Below, in pieces: positions 25,404 to 33,714 of a stretch of DNA of 34,248 nt (position 1 is the first letter of the stretch; each line of letters begins with the position of its first letter). The translations under genes and the position numbers were made by a program. The notes under the pieces were generated by a model. It searched no databases. It was not told where the DNA came from and saw only the letters and a program-made list of their open reading frames with translations. Source of the DNA: Blautia sp. (GTDB lineage Bacteria > Bacillota > Clostridia > Lachnospirales > Lachnospiraceae); contig JAFVGK010000118.1 of NCBI GenBank assembly GCA_017475035.1, forward strand, positions 1 through 34,248, written 5' to 3'.

Positions 25404-25493
25404 CTCCTCCTCTTACAATGATAATTGTAAGCCGACATAGCGTCTTGAAGACAATTTTGTTTCCTGTCGCGGTTCATGCTCCAGGACAGAATC
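25404..25493 (-). repeat. Structured leader repeat upstream of metH, hairpin II replaced
   Basis: On the minus strand, hairpin I (25493-25451) has GATTCTGT with ACAAAATT outside and TCCTG/CAGGA inside. After GTCTTCAAGACGCTATGTC comes a different hairpin II, CTTACAAT-TATC-ATTGTAAG (25431-25412), abutting GAGGAGGAG. The shape of the leader is kept while the hairpin II sequence is unrelated to the other copies. Confidence 0.65.
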
Positions 25494-25510
25494 AGTCTCC
25501 ATTCATATTT

Positions 25511-25546
25511 ATGGCTGCATCGACAAAAGCCTGATCTGCGGATCAT
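25511..25546 (-). repeat. TCAGGCTTTTGTCGATG motif (metH copy)
   Basis: An exact copy of the consensus on the minus strand (25534-25518), in the gap between the reactivation-domain gene and metH and pointing toward metH. A GATC-TGCG-GATC mini-stem follows on the plus strand. Confidence 0.55.
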
Positions 25547-25579
25547 TTCTAAGAAGTATCCGCCAGGCATCGGAAACGG

Positions 25580-26308
25580 TCACAGCTTTCCGCCTGACTC
25601 AGGCGCATGGAGGGATTTCCGGAAAAGGCAGTCATGCGCGCCGCAGGAGACACAGCCCGCAGAAGGAAACACCGGTTCAGTGACGCCGCAGGCTTTGGAT
25701 TCCTTTCTCATCTCTTCTTGGGATCTGGCGGAAATACCGATGAAGGCAGTTACTGATTTCGTAGGCATCATCAGAAGTGTTTCCGTAAGACAGACACCGA
25801 TAGTTTTAGGCATTGCCAGGATTTCGCTGATTTCTTTCTGTGTTTCCAGCGGACAATCGCCATACCCCGGGGAATATCGCGGACGAAGGAACAGGCCTTC
25901 TGCCATTACCTGTTTTTTCAGTTCATAGTTCTTTTCGCTGCACCAGGCCTCTATCATTTCAGCTGAAGCTGCCTGATAGATCGCGGCATCCGCCATGGAT
26001 GTTACCTCTGCCCTGCGGATCAGCCGGTCAGGACCCATTCCCAGAGTAGCGGCAAAAAGAAATACTTCATTGCAGCCCGTGAGATTCCGGGCAAGGTCTT
26101 TGCTTGTCAGCGTAAGTGTTCCGATATGAAGTTCAGCAGGGTTTTCAAGAGTGCGGCACACCTCCAGTCTGCGGCAGACAAAGCGTGGATCTGCGGCTTT
26201 GTGAAGGTCTTTTATGCATTGATCGACCCGTTGTATGACTTCTTCGGAAGGAGACTGTCCATGATAGCCGAGATATCGGTAAACCTCTCTGATCCTGATT
26301 TTAATCAT
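25580..26308 (-). CDS. Methionine synthase reactivation (SAM-binding) domain protein
   Basis: A 242-residue stand-alone version of the MetH C-terminal activation domain, which uses SAM to re-methylate oxidised cobalamin. The signature RPRYSPGYGD (142-151) matches the RxxxGY SAM-binding motif. An Ala-rich helix near 105-122 and FLFAATLGMGPDRLIRRAEV near 83-102 are also typical. The C-terminus has a cysteine cluster (Cys207, Cys219, Cys222, Cys227) absent from MetH itself, which could bind metal or iron-sulfur. AAGGAG precedes the ATG. It has its own strong promoter and is followed by metH on the same strand, so the two form an operon. Confidence 0.9.
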   Translation of the reverse strand: MIKIRIREVYRYLGYHGQSPSEEVIQRVDQCIKDLHKAADPRFVCRRLEVCRTLENPAELHIGTLTLTSKDLARNLTGCNEVFLFAATLGMGPDRLIRRAEVTSMADAAIYQAASAEMIEAWCSEKNYELKKQVMAEGLFLRPRYSPGYGDCPLETQKEISEILAMPKTIGVCLTETLLMMPTKSVTAFIGISARSQEEMRKESKACGVTEPVFPSAGCVSCGAHDCLFRKSLHAPESGGKL

Positions 26309-26335
26309 ATGTCTGTGCTCCTTTTATGTGAGGTC

Positions 26336-26365
26336 ATTATAATCCAATGGTAAAGGAGGTGTCAA
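26336..26365 (-). promoter_or_regulatory. Promoter of the methionine synthase operon
   Basis: On the minus strand, TTGACA (26365-26360), an 18-base spacer and TATAAT (26341-26336). The leader to the first gene is under 30 bases, so no SAM or cobalamin riboswitch fits here. Confidence 0.8.
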
Positions 26366-26401
26366 CGTTCCGATAAGACGTTTCGATTTTCTAAAAAACA
26401 G

Positions 26402-26467
26402 TTGACAGAAGAACAGCGCTGTGATAACATAAACATATGAACATATATAAATATGTTTATTCATATA
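26402..26467 (+). promoter_or_regulatory. Promoter and ArsR-type operator of the metal efflux operon
   Basis: TTGACA (26402-26407), a 17-base spacer and TAACAT (26425-26430). The -10 runs into nested palindromes: ATAAACATAT with ATATGTTTAT, AACATAT-ATAA-ATATGTT, and outer ATATGAA/TTCATAT, over about 26429-26467. AT-rich palindromes with TGAA/TTCA half-sites are typical ArsR/SmtB operators. Repressor bound here would block the promoter until zinc or a similar metal is in excess. Confidence 0.75.
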
Positions 26468-26629
26468 TTGTGCTTATTGTATCCATGCCGCGCACGCCTG
26501 GCACCATCATAAATAAGAAGAAGGGCATGGGTGCAGGCTTCACCCCTCTCGGGGCGGACAACTGTTCACAGAACAGGCTTTTGTTGATGTAATCATCTGA
26601 TTTATCATTTTTTGAAAAGGAGAGCAGAA
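26468..26629 (+). other. Leader of the metal efflux operon with hairpins and TCAGGCTTTTGTCGATG-like motif
   Basis: No gene. GCCTGGCACC near 26489 can pair with GGGTGCAGGC near 26530. CTGTTC-ACA-GAACAG forms a hairpin near 26561-26575. ACAGGCTTTTGTTGATG (about 26573-26589) is a variant of the motif seen in five other gaps. It ends about 40 bases before the HMA gene. Confidence 0.45.
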
Positions 26630-26851
26630 ATGAAGAAGACCTATAAGATCGATGTGGACTGTGCGGCATGTGCTGAAAAGATGCAGGAGGCGGCAAAAAA
26701 GACAGAAGGCGTAAAAGATGCGACGGTAAGCTTTATGACTCTCAAGATGAAGGTCGAGTTTGAGGAAGGAGCCGACCCGGCAGGTGTGATGCAGAAGGTG
26801 CGGGAAAACTGCAGAAAGGTCGAGGCAGACTGCGAGGTTTTCCTGGATTGA
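26630..26851 (+). CDS. Small heavy-metal-associated (HMA) domain protein
   Basis: A 73-residue ferredoxin-like HMA domain of the kind that carries soft metals to P-type ATPases. The metal-binding loop reads DVDCAACAEKM, with CxxC at residues 11-14. AAAAGGAG precedes the ATG at 26630. Many Zn/Cd ATPases carry this domain fused at the N-terminus; here the ATPase 65 bases downstream begins without one, so this gene supplies it in trans. The gene order and shared promoter support a metallochaperone role. Confidence 0.88.
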   Translation: MKKTYKIDVDCAACAEKMQEAAKKTEGVKDATVSFMTLKMKVEFEEGADPAGVMQKVRENCRKVEADCEVFLD

Positions 26852-26915
26852 TATATTTACGGGTGGATCCTTAGGATCGCTGAATCCTGATGAACAGCAA
26901 AGAAGGATTGTCTGT
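26852..26915. other. HMA-ATPase gap with terminal-repeat remnant
   Basis: ATATTTACGGGTGGATCCTTA just after the HMA stop closely matches the outer end of the right-hand terminal repeat (34226-34248). It continues as a GGATCCTTAGGATC inverted repeat. AGAAGGA at 26901 is the ribosome binding site of the ATPase. Confidence 0.35.
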
Positions 26916-28820
26916 ATGAATAAAAAACAAAAAAACCTGTTGATTCGTATTTTGACGGCTGTTGTATGTGTGATTTTGCTTCAGCTTTTTGATCGGGTTA
27001 TTCCTTCCTGGGTTTTCCGGCTTTTGCTTTATATGGTGCCGTATCTGATTGTCGGTCATGATATTTTGCGGAAAGCCTGGCACGGCATTCGCAACGGGCA
27101 GGTATTTGATGAAAATTTCCTGATGACGATTGCTACGATCGGCGCGATCGGTGTCGGTATTTATAACGCTACCCACGGAGGAGATGACGATTATCTGGAA
27201 GCCGTTGCCGTTATGCTTCTTTATCAGGTGGGAGAGCTTTTTCAGAGCTATGCGGTCGGAAAGTCCCGCAAGAACATCACCGAGCTGATGGACATCCGTC
27301 CGGATTATGCCAATGTTGAAGAAAACGGAGAGCTTGTCCGGGTTGACCCGGATGAAGTCGAAATCGGTACCGTGATTGTAGTGCAGCCCGGTGAAAAGAT
27401 CCCTCTGGATGGCATCGTGGAAGAGGGGTCATCCTCCCTGGATACCGCTGCCTTGACAGGAGAGAGCATTCCGAGAGGCGTTTCAGAGGGAAGCGAGGTT
27501 CTGAGCGGCTGCATCAATCTTTCAGGACTGCTTAAGATCCGTACGACAAAAGAGTATGATGAATCAACTGCGTCAAAGATTCTCGATCTGGTGGAGAATG
27601 CCGCGTCACGAAAATCCCATTCGGAAAACTTTATATCCCGATTTGCAAAATACTATACTCCTATTGTCTGTTATGCGGCCCTGGCATTAGCGGTTCTTCC
27701 TCCTTTGATATTGGCCGTGATCGGAAAACCACCGATGACGGTTCAGTGGATTTACAGAGCATGCACGTTTCTTGTCATCAGCTGCCCCTGTGCTGTAGTC
27801 ATCAGCGTCCCGCTCAGTTTTTTTGCCGGACTTGGCGGGGCAGGCAATCAGGGAATCCTGATTAAGGGGAGCAATTTCCTGGAAGCCATGGCAGATGTAA
27901 GATACGTGGTATTCGACAAAACAGGCACGATTACGAAGGGGAATTTTGAAGTTTCCGCAGTTCATCACAGTCCTCTGGAGGATGAGAAGCTGCTGGAATA
28001 TGCCGCTTTGATCGAAAGCTATTCTTCCCATCCCATCAGCCTGAGTTTAAAAACCGCTTATGGAAAACATCTGGATACGGAAAGGGTGACAGATGTCAGA
28101 GAAATAGGAGGTCATGGGATTACAGGCAAAATCGACCGGGTAGAAGTTGCCGCCGGGAATGAACGGCTTATGAAGATGCTTGGGATCAGATATATAAACT
28201 GTCATCATGCCGGAACCATCGTTCATATGGCGATAGACGGAGAATACGCAGGGCATATCGTGATTTCGGATCAGATAAAGTCATCCAGTGCGGAAGCAAT
28301 CAGGGAACTGAAAAAAGCCGGCATTGAGAAGACCGTCATGCTGACAGGTGATACGGAAGCAGCAGCGAAAGCCGTCGCGTCAGAGGTAAAGATCGATGAA
28401 TATCACGCCGGATTGCTTCCGGCTGACAAGGTAGCAATGGTAGAGGAGCTACTTGAAGAAAAAAGAACGAAGTCAAAGCTTGCCTTTATCGGAGACGGCA
28501 TCAATGACGCCCCTGTGCTTTCACGGGCGGACATCGGGGTAGCTATGGGTGCTCTCGGTTCCGACGCCGCGATTGAAGCGGCCGATGTGGTTCTTATGGA
28601 TGATGATCCCATGAAGCTGGTCAAAGCGATCCGGATATCAAAGAAATGCATCCGTATCGTTCATCAGAATATTGCCTTCGCACTTGGGATCAAAATTCTT
28701 TGCCTGATTCTGGGAGCATTTGGCATTGCGAACATGTGGGCTGCGATTATCTCTGACGTAGGCGTCATGATTCTTGCCGTCTTGAATGCAATGCGCGCGT
28801 TGTTTGTAAAGAAACTGTAA
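26916..28820 (+). CDS. cadA: P1B-2 type zinc/cadmium/lead-exporting ATPase
   Basis: A 634-residue membrane pump that exports Zn(II), Cd(II) or Pb(II) using ATP. Motifs in order: TGES (181-184), the transmembrane Cys-Pro-Cys (290-292, VISCPCAVV), DKTGT with phosphorylated Asp334, the SHP block (371-373), TGDT (477-480) and GDGIND (526-531). Lys593 in helix 7 and Asp614 in helix 8 (SDVGVMILAVLNAMR) match the Lys/Asp pair that defines the Zn/Cd subgroup. The N-terminal metal-binding domain is missing, with about ten residues before the first helix; the upstream HMA gene probably replaces it. The arsR gene follows 31 bases after the stop. Confidence 0.95.
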   Translation: MNKKQKNLLIRILTAVVCVILLQLFDRVIPSWVFRLLLYMVPYLIVGHDILRKAWHGIRNGQVFDENFLMTIATIGAIGVGIYNATHGGDDDYLEAVAVMLLYQVGELFQSYAVGKSRKNITELMDIRPDYANVEENGELVRVDPDEVEIGTVIVVQPGEKIPLDGIVEEGSSSLDTAALTGESIPRGVSEGSEVLSGCINLSGLLKIRTTKEYDESTASKILDLVENAASRKSHSENFISRFAKYYTPIVCYAALALAVLPPLILAVIGKPPMTVQWIYRACTFLVISCPCAVVISVPLSFFAGLGGAGNQGILIKGSNFLEAMADVRYVVFDKTGTITKGNFEVSAVHHSPLEDEKLLEYAALIESYSSHPISLSLKTAYGKHLDTERVTDVREIGGHGITGKIDRVEVAAGNERLMKMLGIRYINCHHAGTIVHMAIDGEYAGHIVISDQIKSSSAEAIRELKKAGIEKTVMLTGDTEAAAKAVASEVKIDEYHAGLLPADKVAMVEELLEEKRTKSKLAFIGDGINDAPVLSRADIGVAMGALGSDAAIEAADVVLMDDDPMKLVKAIRISKKCIRIVHQNIAFALGIKILCLILGAFGIANMWAAIISDVGVMILAVLNAMRALFVKKL

Positions 28821-28851
28821 ATACCCTTGCCGTCAGTGCAGCGCACGGGGC

Positions 28852-29223
28852 ATGATCGAGGAAAGTTTGGTGAGATTCATGGAGCAGGTAAGACCGAAGG
28901 AAATCGGGCTGATGAACACTCAGGATCATTCCGGCGTTGTTGCTGAGGAATTAGCGGAGCTGTTTCGAACCTTTGCGGACGCAACCCGGATCAGGATATT
29001 GGAAGTCCTTTCCCGGGGAGAAATCTGTGTGAATGATCTTGCGGATAAAATAGAACTGACGCAGCCTGCAGTTTCTCATCAGCTTCGGATTCTGAAGCAG
29101 AACAGGCTTGTAAAAAGCCGGAGAGACGGAAAGCAGATTCTGTACAGTCTGGATGACGAGCATGTTCATCTGATCCTGAAGACCGGAGCAGAACATATTC
29201 AGGAGCGTTTCCAGGAAACATAA
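28852..29223 (+). CDS. ArsR/SmtB family metal-sensing repressor
   Basis: A 123-residue winged-helix repressor, expected to bind the palindromic operator at 26429-26467 and to release on metal binding. The recognition region is LTQPAVSHQLRILKQNRLVK (69-88), followed by the wing RRDGKQILYSL. The alpha-5 zinc site is complete with SmtB spacing: Asp102, His104, His115 and Glu118. Only one Cys (Cys59, in EICVNDL) is in the alpha-3 region, so the cadmium/lead thiolate site of CadC is absent and zinc is the most likely signal. The start is uncertain: ATG 28852 has a weak ribosome binding site, and ATG 28879 or 28912 is possible. Confidence 0.92.
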   Translation: MIEESLVRFMEQVRPKEIGLMNTQDHSGVVAEELAELFRTFADATRIRILEVLSRGEICVNDLADKIELTQPAVSHQLRILKQNRLVKSRRDGKQILYSLDDEHVHLILKTGAEHIQERFQET

Positions 29224-29225
29224 AC

Positions 29226-29262
29226 ATATGACTGCATCGACAAAAGGTCATGCGGTCATCAT
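29226..29262 (-). repeat. Hairpin holding a CCTTTTGTCGATG motif
   Basis: ATGACTGCA (about 29228-29236) pairs with TGCGGTCAT (about 29251-29259). The loop side reads CCTTTTGTCGATG on the minus strand, a shortened form of the six-copy motif. It follows arsR and, unlike the other copies, points back toward arsR rather than toward a downstream start. Confidence 0.45.
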
Positions 29263-29280
29263 ATTTGCGCTATGATATGA

Positions 29281-29323
29281 AAGGATGTTATTGCTGTGTA
29301 TAACAGAAATAACATCCTTTTAA
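29281..29323 (+). terminator. Terminator of the metal efflux operon
   Basis: AAGGATGTTATT (29281-29292) pairs with AATAACATCCTT, followed by TTTTA. Confidence 0.75.
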
Positions 29324-29325
29324 AG

Positions 29326-29450
29326 TCAGGCTTTTGCCGATGTATACTCGTGAACGCATTTAACTGCCGCTTTCGGATTGAAAAGGGAGCGCGTTCACTC
29401 GTTATACGTTGGGCAGATCGGCAGACATTTCCGTTACCGAGTATAATTTA
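29326..29450 (+). promoter_or_regulatory. Aminopeptidase upstream region: 17-base motif, inverted repeat, -10 box
   Basis: TCAGGCTTTTGCCGATG lies at 29326-29342. GTATA...GTGAACGC and GCGTTCAC...TATAC (about 29341-29406) form an imperfect hairpin. TATAAT at 29442-29447 is a good -10, but I see no convincing -35. Confidence 0.4.
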
Positions 29451-29501
29451 TGGTTCTTACGATCCGGCTGTCACGGACAGGATCGTGAAAAGGAGAATTT
29501 T

Positions 29502-30824
29502 ATGAGTTCTGAAAATATTAAAACAGAGAAGACAAAAGAGTCAGATATTAAGAATGCCAGGAAATTTTTTCAATTTATCGCGGCGTCACCTACTGCTTTT
29601 CAGGCCTGTCAGACCATCAGCGGATGTCTTTCGTCGGCAGGGTTTGAAGAATTGTCTGAAACAAGCAGGTGGAATCTAAGAAAAGGCGGAAAATATTTTA
29701 TTGCCCGGAATCATTCGGCATTGCTTGCCTTCTCGATTCCGGAAAACCCTTCTTTTACCGGTCATTTTCATATTATTGCAAGTCATGGGGATTCACCGAT
29801 GCTGAAAATCAAATATGAACCTGAACTGGGTATGGAAGGCGCATATGTAAGGCTGAACGTGGAAAAGTATGGGGGATTGCTGATGGCACCATGGTTTGAT
29901 CGCCCCCTTTCCATCGCAGGCCGGGTGATTATCTGTGACGGAAAAGAAACCAAAGAAGTGCTGCTGGATTTTGGGAGGGATCTTGTTTTAATTCCAAGCC
30001 TGGCTATTCATATGGACAGAGAGGTGAATAACGGGCATACATACAAAATGCAAAAAGAACTGCTGCCGGTTTTTGCCCTGGGAAAACCGCAGGATTCCTT
30101 TCTTACTTTGCTGCAGAAGGAGCTGGGAGAAATGGGTCTTGCAAAAGCGGAAATTTTGGATTATGATCTTTTCGTCTATAATCGCATGGCAGGTTCTGTC
30201 TGGGGAGCAGATAATGAGTTCCTCTCGGCGCCGAGACTGGATGATCTGATGTGTGTCTATGGTTCCCTTGAGGGCTTTCTGACTGCCGAAAAGCAGGAGA
30301 GCATCTGTGTCTACGCAATGCTTGATAACGAAGAGGTGGGAAGCCTCACAAGGCAGGGAGCCGATTCCGGTTTTCTTCATGATACGCTCCGAAGGATCGT
30401 TGCCGGCCTTGGAGGAGATGAGGAGGACTTTTATATTTCTCTCGCCAAAAGCTTTTTGCTTTCGGCAGACAATGCGCATGCTTTGCATCCTGCATTCCCG
30501 GATACAGCGGATCCGGTACAGCGTCCGTTGATGAACGGAGGAATTGTAATCAAGTATCATGCGGGACAAAAATACTGCACGGATGCGGTTTCCGGAGCTT
30601 TTGTGAGAATGTTGTGCAAAACAGCAGACGTTCCGTATCAGGTTTATGTTAATCATTCTGATATCGCCGGAGGCTCTACGCTGGGCAACATTTCTACCAG
30701 CCAGGCAGCAATCCGGGCTGCCGATATCGGTTTGGCACAATTGGCAATGCATTCCTGCTATGAAACGGCAGGCACAGCGGATCTGGGATATCTGTCCCGG
30801 TTATCGAAGGAGTTTTTCCGATAA
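29502..30824 (+). CDS. apeB: M18 family aspartyl aminopeptidase
   Basis: A 440-residue cytosolic zinc aminopeptidase that releases acidic N-terminal residues; M18 enzymes form large tetrahedral dodecamers. Visible metal and active-site blocks are SHGDSP (His95), DNEEVGS, SADNAHALHP, YVNHSDIAGGSTLGN and, near the C-terminus, AMHSCYE. AAAAGGAG precedes the ATG at 29502; an earlier frame opening is not supported. The stop lies 33 bases before the start of the phosphatase gene, so they may be co-transcribed. Confidence 0.94.
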   Translation: MSSENIKTEKTKESDIKNARKFFQFIAASPTAFQACQTISGCLSSAGFEELSETSRWNLRKGGKYFIARNHSALLAFSIPENPSFTGHFHIIASHGDSPMLKIKYEPELGMEGAYVRLNVEKYGGLLMAPWFDRPLSIAGRVIICDGKETKEVLLDFGRDLVLIPSLAIHMDREVNNGHTYKMQKELLPVFALGKPQDSFLTLLQKELGEMGLAKAEILDYDLFVYNRMAGSVWGADNEFLSAPRLDDLMCVYGSLEGFLTAEKQESICVYAMLDNEEVGSLTRQGADSGFLHDTLRRIVAGLGGDEEDFYISLAKSFLLSADNAHALHPAFPDTADPVQRPLMNGGIVIKYHAGQKYCTDAVSGAFVRMLCKTADVPYQVYVNHSDIAGGSTLGNISTSQAAIRAADIGLAQLAMHSCYETAGTADLGYLSRLSKEFFR

Positions 30825-30857
30825 GTCATGCTTTTGTGTGCCGGGAAAGGGGAAAGT

Positions 30858-31913
30858 TTGAAATACGGAAAGATACATATTGAAGATGGGATGATTTTTT
30901 ATTCCTCACATATGATCACAAACACGATACCCTGCAAGGATATCATATGGGCATATCATTTTCGGGAAAATGCAAAAGCATCTTCCGCGGACCGCTCCCT
31001 GGTATCGAATTATCTTGTTGTCCTGACGAATCGTGGAAGATCTTATCAGTTTTCAATGTCCGAAAGAGAAGCCGGGGAATGTCTGAAGGCTTTGCAGATG
31101 CTGCAGCCCGACATGGCTTTTGGATATCCCTGCGGGAGCCGTATCGATTTACAGAACCTTTCCAACACAAGAGATCTTGGCGCTCTGGAAACAAAGGAGG
31201 GGAAGCACATCCTGCCCTGCCGTCTGATCAGAAGCGGAGAATTATATCATGTTTCCGCTACAGACAGGCTGACTCTGGAGCGAAATTATCATGTAAGAAC
31301 GATTATTGATCTTCGTTCAAACAAGGAAAGGCGGAAAAAGCCGGATGATATTCTCTCTAATGTCGAATACCACCATATTCCGCTTCTGGAGGAAGGAAGC
31401 AAAAGTGTTTTTCTGGATACCGGTTTAATGGACATGATCTCTTCCATGGAGCACAGCCCACAGGAAATCATTCGAAGTGAATATGAAAAATTCATTCGGG
31501 ATCCCTACACGGTAGGGCAGCTTGCCCTGGTCCTGGAGGTGATCCGTAAGGCGGACAAAGGAGCGGTGCTTTGGCACTGTACACTGGGGAAGGACCGGAC
31601 GGATCTTGTCACCATGATTTTGCTCAGCATCCTTGGCGTAGAAAAAGAGATTATCCGTGAAGATTTTATGCGGAGCAATCTCTATCTTGGACTGGAGAAA
31701 AATTACCAGCTTCAGCTTGCTGAGATGAGAGGTTTTGAGAGACGAATCGTGGAAAGGCGGATCTGCTCCCTTTACGAAGTCCGCGTCGTATATATGGATG
31801 CTTTATTTAAAGCGATCGACCAGGTCTATCAGGGAATGGACAATTTCCTGCATAAAGCTCTTTATCTGAATTCCAGGGCACTGGATGATTTCAGAGAGAA
31901 ATTTCTGGTATGA
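30858..31913 (+). CDS. Tyrosine phosphatase family protein with extra N-terminal domain, probable TTG start
   Basis: The C-terminal 250 residues match bacterial Y_phosphatase3-type enzymes: LSNTRDLGALETKEG, LIRSGELYHVS, TIIDLRSNKERRKKPD, and the P-loop HCTLGKDRT with nucleophile Cys241 and Arg247 (counted from the TTG). The usual Gly after the P-loop Thr is Asp. The first 95 residues (beginning KYGKIHIEDGMIFYSSH) look like a small beta-rich, PH-like domain that I cannot name. The start at TTG 30858 follows AAAGGGGAAAG; the ATG at 30828 is in frame but its AAGGAG is 15 bases away. Substrate unknown. Confidence 0.85.
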   Translation: MKYGKIHIEDGMIFYSSHMITNTIPCKDIIWAYHFRENAKASSADRSLVSNYLVVLTNRGRSYQFSMSEREAGECLKALQMLQPDMAFGYPCGSRIDLQNLSNTRDLGALETKEGKHILPCRLIRSGELYHVSATDRLTLERNYHVRTIIDLRSNKERRKKPDDILSNVEYHHIPLLEEGSKSVFLDTGLMDMISSMEHSPQEIIRSEYEKFIRDPYTVGQLALVLEVIRKADKGAVLWHCTLGKDRTDLVTMILLSILGVEKEIIREDFMRSNLYLGLEKNYQLQLAEMRGFERRIVERRICSLYEVRVVYMDALFKAIDQVYQGMDNFLHKALYLNSRALDDFREKFLV

Positions 31914-31993
31914 TACATGAAATTTACAGGCAAAATTCGGATTTTACGAATCGCTCTGAGTCGGAGCGAAGAAGTAAAGCTTTATCGGTTTAC

Positions 31994-32023
31994 TTGACAA
32001 AAGCATTCAAATAGGGGTATAGT
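31994..32023 (+). promoter_or_regulatory. ilvN promoter
   Basis: TTGACA at 31994-31999, an 18-base spacer, and TATAGT at 32018-32023. The leader is only about 30 bases, so no T-box or leader peptide controls ilvN from this promoter. Confidence 0.75.
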
Positions 32024-32057
32024 ACTTTCAGTAAAATGATAGAAAGGTGTCGGAAAG

Positions 32058-32555
32058 ATGCAAAAAAGAATTCTATCCCTGCTGGTGGATAATAATCCCG
32101 GTGTCACCAGCCGTGTATCAGGGCTTTTCAGCAGGAGGGGATATAATATAGACAGCTTCAGCTCAGGGGTCACGACAGATGAACGTTATACAAGGATCAC
32201 GATTGTCTGCAGCGGGGACGCGATTATTCTGGAGCAGATCTTCAAACAGCTGGAAAAGCTTGTTGATGTTCGGGATATCAAAGTCTTAAAGCCGGAAGAA
32301 AGTGTGATCCGTGAGCTTGTTTTAGTTAAAGTGGCTGTAAAGCCGGAGCAAAGGCAAGGCGTGATCTCTACCGCTGAAATCTTTCGCGCGAACATCGTTG
32401 ATGTCAGCGCGGATTCCCTGGTTATCGAAATGACGGGAAGCAAGAGCAAGGTAGAGGCTTTTATCAACCTGATGCTTGATTATAATGTTCTGGAGCTTGC
32501 AAGGACCGGCGTGACAGGTCTTTCCAGGGGCTCTTCCGACGTAAAGTACCTGTAA
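32058..32555 (+). CDS. ilvN: Acetolactate synthase small (regulatory) subunit
   Basis: The 165-residue regulatory subunit of acetohydroxyacid synthase, which confers valine feedback control and raises activity of the large subunit. The N-terminal ACT domain (about 3-75) has the effector-site block NNPGVTSRVSGLFSRRGYNI. The C-terminal domain includes RELVLVKV and ends LARTGVTGLSRGS. GAAAGGTG precedes the ATG. The large subunit ilvB is not adjacent, unlike the common ilvB-ilvN-ilvC order. Confidence 0.96.
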   Translation: MQKRILSLLVDNNPGVTSRVSGLFSRRGYNIDSFSSGVTTDERYTRITIVCSGDAIILEQIFKQLEKLVDVRDIKVLKPEESVIRELVLVKVAVKPEQRQGVISTAEIFRANIVDVSADSLVIEMTGSKSKVEAFINLMLDYNVLELARTGVTGLSRGSSDVKYL

Positions 32556-33683
<1,128 letters not shown>

Positions 33684-33714
33684 TCCGGAAGGCTCAGACA
33701 GAAAACATAAAAAA

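Noticed and set aside
8375-25493. THF, SAM or cobalamin riboswitch as the identity of the shared leader
   Set aside because: The conserved bases do not match the consensus sequences I know for these classes, and copies also precede genes outside those pathways. It is kept as an unassigned structured repeat.
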